This document shows positions 52,057 through 57,808 of a stretch of 57,808 bases of DNA, piece after piece. The notes beneath the pieces were generated by a model. The model was not told the origin of the DNA, ran no database searches, and saw nothing but the letters and a program-made list of their open reading frames with translations. The stretch comes from JBFLYN01 sp040756655 (GTDB taxonomy: Bacteria; Bacillota; Sulfobacillia; UBA8153). The stretch is from positions 1 to 57,808 of the forward strand of contig JBFLYN010000020.1 of assembly GCA_040756655.1 (NCBI GenBank). The letters run 5' to 3'. How positions within the stretch are numbered: the first letter of the stretch is position 1; every line of letters starts with the position of its first letter. A program made the position numbers and the translations under genes.

Positions 52057-52962
52057 GTGAAGCTGTGCCGTATCTTCGGAACTACCATCACCATCAGCCC
52101 GTGGACCCTGGCGCTTGGAGTAGCTTGCCTCCTTGCTGGCCTGGCCGAAGAGGTTGGGATGTGGTTGTGTGCCCTGGCGGCCCATGAGCTGGGCCACTTG
52201 ACGGCCGCCACCGGGCTTGGTCACACCATAGACCAGGTAGATATCCAGCCCTTTGGTGGAGTCGCGGCCGGCACCGGGCCCTTGACTGCCGACGTAGCGG
52301 GTGAGGCCACTGTAGCTTTGGCCGGTCCCTTCAGCAACCTCCTCTTCCTGGCCCTGGGGTTGGCGGCTTCGCGCTGGCTCAGCGCTGATGTTGGCATGCT
52401 CCGCCTCCTTGTCGATTTCAACTTGGCCCTTGCCCTGTTTAACCTGCTCCCCGGCCTGCCACTGGACGGCGGTCGTGCCCTGCGCAGCTTTTGGTGCCGG
52501 CGTCTGGGTTACGCTCGGGCGACCCGGCGGGCTGCAGCTCTGGGCCGGGTGGTGGCCATGTCACTCCTGGGGCTCGCCGGGCTGGCGCTGGCTCTGGGCC
52601 AGGTGTGGCCCGCATTGCCCGTTATTGCCGTCACGGTGTGGGTGGTGTCCGGACGGGAGGCTCGTGAGGTCGCCTATGGGGCAGTGCGCCAGGCGCTCTG
52701 GCGCCGCAGGAGCCTGCAACGCCGGGGTCTCCTGGGCGTGGAGCGCCTGGTAGCTGATGCCAACGTAACCGTGGACGAGGCCGTGCGGGCACTAGTTCCC
52801 GGGCGGTTTTGCATTTTTGACGTGACCGGTCCGGAACGAAGAGTCGTCGGCAGCGTCAATGAAAACAGGGTCCTTGATGCATACTTGTCGGGCCGGGGAT
52901 TCCAGAAGCTGGTCCAGCTAGCAGAACCCATACTTTGTCATGGACCACCCAAAAAGGTATAA
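52057..52962 (+). CDS. spoIVFB: SpoIVFB-like site-2 (M50) intramembrane protease
   Basis: SpoIVFB cleaves pro-sigma-K in the mother-cell membrane. The 301-residue protein has about six hydrophobic segments, the zinc motif HELGH (His43-His47, with Glu44), the second-site motif LPGLPLDGGR (Asp137), and a C-terminal CBS-like domain (residues ~225-290, VTVDEAVRALVPGRFCIFDV). GTG 52057 gives the normal KLCRIFGTTITISPW start; GTG 52024 is an in-frame alternative inside spoIVFA. No strong ribosome site is seen, so coupling to spoIVFA translation is likely. Confidence 0.92.
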   Translation: MKLCRIFGTTITISPWTLALGVACLLAGLAEEVGMWLCALAAHELGHLTAATGLGHTIDQVDIQPFGGVAAGTGPLTADVAGEATVALAGPFSNLLFLALGLAASRWLSADVGMLRLLVDFNLALALFNLLPGLPLDGGRALRSFWCRRLGYARATRRAAALGRVVAMSLLGLAGLALALGQVWPALPVIAVTVWVVSGREAREVAYGAVRQALWRRRSLQRRGLLGVERLVADANVTVDEAVRALVPGRFCIFDVTGPERRVVGSVNENRVLDAYLSGRGFQKLVQLAEPILCHGPPKKV

Positions 52963-52963
52963 T
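52935..52963 (+). promoter_or_regulatory. Sigma-A promoter inside the 3' end of spoIVFB
   Basis: TTGTCA (52935-52940) and TATAAT (52958-52963) are spaced by 17 bases, close to consensus. It would give the radical SAM / DUF2344 / rng genes vegetative expression independent of sporulation. Confidence 0.75.
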
Positions 52964-53024
52964 TAGTGGGGAAGTCACAAAGCATCGACGGGCAGGTATG
53001 AACTTGATAGCCGGAAGGGACGCC

Positions 53025-54881
53025 ATGACCATAGACACACTAAGCCGCATCCTACGCCGGGTGGCCAAACCGGGCCGCTACACCGGCGGGGAGTTTAATG
53101 AAGTAATCAAGGATCCCCAGGAGGTGTGGGTCAGGTTCGTCCTGGCCTTTCCGGATGCTTACGAAGTGGGCATGTCCCACCTGGGATCAAAGATCCTGTA
53201 CCACGAGCTGAACCGGCGTCCCGATACCTGGTGCGAACGGGCCTTTGCCCCTTGGGTAGATATGGAGGCAGAACTCAGGTCGACCGGGCTACCTCTCTAC
53301 GCTCTGGAAAGCAAAGACGCCCTCCACCAGTTCGATATCGTCGGCTTTACGCTTCAGTATGAAATGACGTACACCAACATCCTGACCATGCTGGACCTGG
53401 GACGGGTTCCGCTCCTTTCCCGGGACCGGACAGAGCACGATCCACTGGTCATCGCCGGCGGCCCGTGCGCGTTCAACGCCGAGCCCCTGGCAGGCGTCTT
53501 CGACTGCATCGCCCTGGGTGAGGGTGAAGAGGTGATTCACGAGGTCATCGACGCCTATGTTGAGCTGGCTGGCCGGCGAGGTCGCCCGGGATGGCGCCGG
53601 GACCTGCTGGTGCGCCTGGCGGCCATTCCCGGGGTATACGTCCCGTCGGGATACACCGTCTCCTATCACCCGGACGGCCGGGTGGCAGAGATCGCCCCGG
53701 TCGGCCACGAGTACCCGCCTACAGTCTCCAAGCGGGTACTTAGTGACCTGGACAGACTGGACTACCCGCTGCGGCCGGTTGTTCCGGCACTGGATGTTGT
53801 CCATGACCGGGGCATGGTGGAAGTGTTCCGGGGCTGCTCCCGTGGCTGCAGGTTTTGCCAGGCAGGTATTATCTACCGCCCAGTGCGGGAAAGATCAGCT
53901 GGGAAAGTGCAGGAACTGTCGCGCCAGGTCCTGGAGAACACCGGGTATGATGAGCTCTCGCTGGTGTCGTTATCAACCGCCGACTACTCGGGCATCCACC
54001 ATTTGACCCGGTCCCTGGTGGACGAATGGCAAGGGAGCCGGGTAGGAGTGTCCCTGCCTTCTTTGCGCGCGGATGCTTTCTCCCTGGGGCTGGCCCAACA
54101 GGTCCAGCGCGTCAGGAAGACCGGGCTGACCTTCGCGCCCGAAGCCGGGACCCAGAGGCTGCGCGACGTCATCAACAAGGGCGTTACGGCCCGGGACCTC
54201 CTGGACACGTCCAGGGCAGCCTTCGCGGCCGGCTGGCAGTCCATCAAGCTCTACTTCATGATCGGACTGCCCACCGAAACCGATGAGGACGTGGCGGGCA
54301 TCGCTCACTTGGCCCGCGATGTGCTGGGTACCCATCCCCACGGGACGCGGGGAGGGGGAAGGGTCACCGTGAGCGTAGCCGGGTTCGTCCCCAAGGCTCA
54401 TACTCCGTTCCAATGGGAGGCGCAGGACACCTTAGAAGAGCTTACCAGAAAGCAGCGCCTGCTCAAGAAGGAATTGCGGGACCGGCGTGTGGAGTATGGG
54501 TGGCACGAGCCAGGCGTTTCGGTCCTGGAGGGCTGCTTCGCCCGGGGGGACCGAAGGCTGGGGAAGGTGCTGGTGAGGGCGTTCCAGCTGGGGTGCCGCT
54601 TTGATGCTTGGACCGAGCTTTTCGACCTTGCACGCTGGGAACAGGCCTTCGCCGATTGCGGACTGGAACGATGGTTCTATGCTCACCGGGAAAGAGACCG
54701 TGATGAGGTCTTCCCGTGGGCTCACCTGGATTCCGGGGTCGAACCCGAATTCCTCTGGCAAGAACGCCAGAGGGCTTATGCCGGTGAGACTACGCCAGAC
54801 TGTCGGCGCTCGGCCTGTCACGGCTGCGGCACTTGCCCCAACCTTGGAGTGGACGTGCTCCTCCAGGAGGTGCGGGCTTGA
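53025..54881 (+). CDS. TIGR03960-family radical SAM protein
   Basis: The 618-residue protein has the radical SAM motif GCSRGCRFCQAG (CxxxCxxC) in the middle, preceded by a B12-binding-like N-terminal region (FPDAYEVGMSHLGSKILYHELN) and followed by LTFAPEAGTQRLRDVINKG. Its C-terminal cysteine-rich end is CRRSACHGCGTCPNLG. This matches the TIGR03960 family, encoded with DUF2344 and RNase G in many Firmicutes; the reaction is unknown. ATG 53025 has GGAAGGGA upstream. Confidence 0.92.
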   Translation: MTIDTLSRILRRVAKPGRYTGGEFNEVIKDPQEVWVRFVLAFPDAYEVGMSHLGSKILYHELNRRPDTWCERAFAPWVDMEAELRSTGLPLYALESKDALHQFDIVGFTLQYEMTYTNILTMLDLGRVPLLSRDRTEHDPLVIAGGPCAFNAEPLAGVFDCIALGEGEEVIHEVIDAYVELAGRRGRPGWRRDLLVRLAAIPGVYVPSGYTVSYHPDGRVAEIAPVGHEYPPTVSKRVLSDLDRLDYPLRPVVPALDVVHDRGMVEVFRGCSRGCRFCQAGIIYRPVRERSAGKVQELSRQVLENTGYDELSLVSLSTADYSGIHHLTRSLVDEWQGSRVGVSLPSLRADAFSLGLAQQVQRVRKTGLTFAPEAGTQRLRDVINKGVTARDLLDTSRAAFAAGWQSIKLYFMIGLPTETDEDVAGIAHLARDVLGTHPHGTRGGGRVTVSVAGFVPKAHTPFQWEAQDTLEELTRKQRLLKKELRDRRVEYGWHEPGVSVLEGCFARGDRRLGKVLVRAFQLGCRFDAWTELFDLARWEQAFADCGLERWFYAHRERDRDEVFPWAHLDSGVEPEFLWQERQRAYAGETTPDCRRSACHGCGTCPNLGVDVLLQEVRA

Positions 54882-55561
54882 CCGTGTTGCGGGTGAGATT
54901 TACCAAGACCGGGCTTTCCTCGTTTCTGTCTCACCTGGACTTGATGAGGACCATGGAGCGAGCCCTGAGGCGAGCCGCGCTGCCTATGGCTTATACCGCG
55001 GGCTTTAACCCCCGGCCCCGGTTGTCCTTCGGCCCGGCGTTGCCCGTGGGCACGGCCAGCCTCGCCGAGTACTTGGATGTTGAACTACAAGACCCGGTAG
55101 ACCCTGAAGTCGTGCCGGCCGTGCTCAATCCGAAGCTGCCGGCGGGCATCGAAATCACCGGAGCCCGGCTGTTGGAACATCGCCGCAAGTCCCTGGCCGC
55201 TGCCATCTGCCTGGCTACGTACGAAGTCGCCATGGAAGAATGCGGCCGGGTAGGGGTCTTGGAGGAAACCGTAGAACAGGTGCTTGGCCAAGCTCAGTGG
55301 GTGGTGCCCCGGTCCCGTGACCGCGCCCCGGGCGATATCCGCGGGCATATCAGCGATCTTGTGCTCTTGACCCGGACACCGACGGTCCGCCTGCACCTTG
55401 CGCTGCGCATGGGACCGGCGGGCGCAGTCCGCCCTGAGGAAGTATTGAATGGGATGGCTATTCGGTGTGGAGGGTGCTTTGACCCGGTCGCCGTTTCCAT
55501 CACCCGTACCGGGCTTTTTGCTGAGGTAGAGGGGTGCCTAGTACCGCCCTGGCGCACCTGA
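54878..55561 (+). CDS. DUF2344 (TIGR03936) protein
   Basis: The 227-residue protein begins LRVRFTKTGLSSFLSHLDLMRTMERALRRA and contains GFNPRPRLSFGPALPVG, the hallmark of TIGR03936. In some bacteria this domain is fused to the TIGR03960 radical SAM protein, so the two probably act together, perhaps on tRNA or a ribosomal component. TTG 54878 overlaps the radical SAM stop (TTGA) and follows AGGAGGTG. Confidence 0.9.
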   Translation: MTVLRVRFTKTGLSSFLSHLDLMRTMERALRRAALPMAYTAGFNPRPRLSFGPALPVGTASLAEYLDVELQDPVDPEVVPAVLNPKLPAGIEITGARLLEHRRKSLAAAICLATYEVAMEECGRVGVLEETVEQVLGQAQWVVPRSRDRAPGDIRGHISDLVLLTRTPTVRLHLALRMGPAGAVRPEEVLNGMAIRCGGCFDPVAVSITRTGLFAEVEGCLVPPWRT

Positions 55562-55624
55562 GTTTTGCCGGTTTGAGAACACTTTTGACCATGTGTCAAT
55601 TATTCAAGGAGATGAAAGCAAGCT

Positions 55625-57391
55625 TTGGAAAAGGAGATATTCATCAATGTCGACTATGACGAGACCAGAGTGGCTGTGGTTGAAGACGGCACCCTGGTGG
55701 AGGTCTACGTCGAACGGCCCGTCACCCAACGGGTGGCCGGCAACCTGTACAAGGCCAAGGTAGAGAACGTGCTTCCGGGCATGCAAGCGGCCTTTGTAGA
55801 CATCGGCCTGGACAAAAACGCCTTCCTCTATGTTGATGACGCCCTGCCCCCGCGTAACGGCGAGGATGACCATGATGACCTCGTGGAGGATATGAAGAAA
55901 GCTACCATCCGGGACCTAGTGCGTGTCAACCAAGAGATCATGGTGCAGGTGATCAAAGAACCCATCGGCACCAAGGGGGCTAGAGTAACCCGGCATTTCA
56001 CACTGCCGGGCAGGTATCTGGTGTTGATGCCCACCGTGGACTACGTAGGAGTCTCCCGCCGCATCACCGAAGACGGCGAGCGCGACCGGTTGCGTAAGCT
56101 GGCGGACAAGATCAAACCCGATGGGATCGGCCTCATAGTCCGGACCGTGGCCGAGGGTAAGACCGAAAACGAACTCAAGGCGGACTTTGATTTCCTAAGC
56201 CGCCTGTGGAACCGCATCCAGGCCCGGACCAGGTCGGCTAGCGCGCCGGCCCTTCTCCACAAAGACCTGGGACTGGTCTACCGCATCGTCCGCGATCTTT
56301 TTACCGCCGACGTATCCCGCCTGTACATCGACTCCCAGCAGGAGTATGATAAGATCCAGGAGCTTTTGGAGGTCACCTCGCCCGAACTCAAAGGACGCGT
56401 TCAGCTATTCCGGAGCCGTGACCGTTTTCTCTTTGAGCAGCATGGCCTGGATGCCGACATCGAGGCGGCCCTGAAGAAGAAAGTGTGGCTCAAATCCGGC
56501 GGGTACATTGTCATCGATCAGACCGAGGCCCTAACCGTCATCGATGTCAATACCGGCAAGTTTGTGGGGACCACCGACCTGGCGGACACGGTGTTCAAGA
56601 CCAACATGGAGGCAGTGCGGGAGATCGCCAGGCAGCTTAGGCTTCGGGACATAGGCGGTATTATCATCATCGACTTTATCGATATGGAGCAGGCCGATCA
56701 CCGCCAGCGGGTGCTGGATGCCCTCCACGGGCACCTGAAGAAAGACCGCACCAAGACCAACGTGCTTGGGCTCACCCAGCTGGGGTTGGTGGAGCTGACC
56801 CGCAAGAAAGTACGCCAGGGTTTGGCAGCAGTAATGGAACAGCCTTGCCCTTATTGCGAAGGACGGGCGCGGATCATGTCTGAGGCTACCATGTCGGCAC
56901 GGGTGCGCCGGGAGATACGCCGGATACTCAGGCACTCGGGCAGCGAGGCGATTCTGGTGGAGGTCCATCCCAGCGTGGCAGCCCTGCTCATTGGGGCCGG
57001 AGGATCGAACCTGAAGGAACTGGAGCGCGAGACCGGCAAGATGGTCTTCATCCGCGGGTCCAACTCCGTTCATGTAGAAGACATGAACTTGCGAGCCCTG
57101 GGTAGCCGCGAGGAAGTGGAAGCCAAGGCGCTGCCCGTAAGGCCTGGCCAGATCATCGACTTGAAGGTGGAAGAGCCCCACGTTTCCAACCCATGGGACG
57201 GTATTGCCCGGGTGGATGGCTACGTGGTAGACATTGAAGGAGCGGGCAAGCTCATTGGCGAAAGCGTCCAGGTGGAGATCACCCGGGCCTTCCGGACGTA
57301 CGCCAAAGGCAAGATCGTGGTGGATTCGACCCGGCCCGGGCGAGGCAATTGCACTGTGAAGACAGAGCAGATAATAGATGGAGGTTTTTGA
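55625..57391 (+). CDS. rng: Ribonuclease E/G family protein (RNase G)
   Basis: RNase G is a metal-dependent endoribonuclease that works on single-stranded AU-rich RNA and in rRNA or mRNA processing. The 588-residue protein has an S1 domain (residues ~35-120), the catalytic region with VIDVNTGKF and IIIIDFIDM (acidic metal ligands), the CPYC half zinc-link for dimerisation, and a C-terminal TRAM-like domain (ALPVRPGQIIDLKVEEPHV). TTG 55625 was taken as the start (MEKEIFINVDYDETRVAVVE). In relatives rplU follows; here transposase fragments do. Confidence 0.95.
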   Translation: MEKEIFINVDYDETRVAVVEDGTLVEVYVERPVTQRVAGNLYKAKVENVLPGMQAAFVDIGLDKNAFLYVDDALPPRNGEDDHDDLVEDMKKATIRDLVRVNQEIMVQVIKEPIGTKGARVTRHFTLPGRYLVLMPTVDYVGVSRRITEDGERDRLRKLADKIKPDGIGLIVRTVAEGKTENELKADFDFLSRLWNRIQARTRSASAPALLHKDLGLVYRIVRDLFTADVSRLYIDSQQEYDKIQELLEVTSPELKGRVQLFRSRDRFLFEQHGLDADIEAALKKKVWLKSGGYIVIDQTEALTVIDVNTGKFVGTTDLADTVFKTNMEAVREIARQLRLRDIGGIIIIDFIDMEQADHRQRVLDALHGHLKKDRTKTNVLGLTQLGLVELTRKKVRQGLAAVMEQPCPYCEGRARIMSEATMSARVRREIRRILRHSGSEAILVEVHPSVAALLIGAGGSNLKELERETGKMVFIRGSNSVHVEDMNLRALGSREEVEAKALPVRPGQIIDLKVEEPHVSNPWDGIARVDGYVVDIEGAGKLIGESVQVEITRAFRTYAKGKIVVDSTRPGRGNCTVKTEQIIDGGF

Positions 57392-57399
57392 GGCGTGTG

Positions 57400-57626
57400 G
57401 AAAAGTCTTTACCCCGGTGTAGAGGGGATTATGCCGGGGTTGAGGACGAGCCGGGACGGCTCAGCATGCTTGTCTTCCACTAAGTAACGGCGTGGTCGAC
57501 CTGGGCATGCATGGCATCGGCGGTTACCACGGTACCGGTGAGGGCTAAAGGATCTAGTAAAGGCCGAAAGGCCGTGATCTCGTTGCTCTTGGTGTCGACC
57601 GCACATGGGGCAGCAACCACGCACCC
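57400..57626 (-). pseudogene. ISAs1-family transposase fragment
   Basis: On the minus strand, AAPCAVDTKSNEITAFRPLL and TGTVVTADAMHAQVD match the ISAs1 transposase core, including the aspartate of the TADA motif. A stop and frame change follow (the next reading is YLVEDKHAEP), and both ends are missing. It abuts the next fragment without a gap. Confidence 0.75.
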
Positions 57627-57628
57627 AA

Positions 57629-57808
57629 TGGAGCCGATTCGTGGAGGCTGACGGCTACTGGTTGTCGATGCAGCGGGACGAGAAACCCCGGCGCGAAGCG
57701 CGGATCATGGTGGCCTACGAGGGATGGCAGCCACAGACGGCAGGCAGCAGCGAGTTTGAGTTGGTGGAGCGTACATACTACGGGGAGCTGGAGGGCGGGG
57801 ACTTCTGG
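57629..57808 (+). pseudogene. ISLre2-family (UPF0236) transposase fragment, running off the window
   Basis: The frame WSRFVEADGYWLSMQ, continuing with MVAYEGWQPQTAGS, matches the central part of ISLre2-type transposases, including the first acidic residue context VEADG. There is no start codon, and the 5' part has been replaced by the ISAs1 fragment. The frame stays open to the last base. Confidence 0.75.

Overview
This window looks like a chromosomal segment from a GC-rich, spore-forming anaerobe of the Clostridia (Moorella / Desulfotomaculum-like Firmicutes). The evidence is a valS T-box leader, strong Shine-Dalgarno sites with many GTG and TTG starts, an Rnf complex, a GerA-type germinant-receptor operon, and SpoIIB, SpoIVFA and SpoIVFB homologues. 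The backbone follows a gene order known from Bacillus and Clostridia: valS - folC - spoIIB - maf - radC - mreBCD - PBP2 - minCDE - rodA - spoIVFA/FB - radical SAM / DUF2344 - rng. It is interrupted in several places by accessory genes.

Layout. 1-5.5 kb: T-box-controlled valS, an orphan N6-adenine DNA methylase and a small SAM methyltransferase. 5.6-9.4 kb: a cyclic-di-AMP (ydaO/yuaA) riboswitch followed by a D-Ala-D-Ala-ligase-like ATP-grasp gene with an internal deletion, an opine-dehydrogenase-like gene and a B12-binding mutase-like gene. 9.5-12.2 kb: folC, a PrcB-domain protein and a SPOR protein at the spoIIB position, closed by a strong terminator. 12.4-13.9 kb: a decayed IS1202/ISNCY-type element with inverted repeats and a long target duplication. 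13.9-19.7 kb: rnfC, D, E, A, B and apbE, with no rnfG. 19.8-28.7 kb: DUF4321, maf, radC, mreBCD, PBP2, minCDE and rodA, the cell-shape and division cluster. 28.7-51.2 kb: an accessory block of about 22 kb. It holds a VWA / PP2C / kinase triad (TerY-P type), a CcdA-like protein, a glutamine-amidotransferase-like pseudoenzyme, a chromate-transporter half, a tautomerase, a tandem nitrilase, gerABC plus a small membrane protein, a YyaL-type protein, an IS1182-type remnant, a four-gene membrane cassette of unknown function, and Nudix, isochorismatase and metallo-beta-lactamase genes. 51.3-57.4 kb: spoIVFA, spoIVFB, a TIGR03960 radical SAM protein, DUF2344 and rng. 57.4-57.8 kb: two abutting transposase fragments (ISAs1-like, ISLre2-like) where rplU would usually follow.

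The best candidates for undescribed biology are the four-gene membrane cassette at 45.7-48.8 kb, the c-di-AMP-riboswitch operon that joins ATP-grasp, opine-dehydrogenase and B12 proteins, and the TerY-P-like triad. Smaller oddities are the Rnf operon without rnfG, a possible one-base frameshift at the start of rnfC, and enzymes that have lost catalytic residues. All calls come from reading the sequence; no database search was run.
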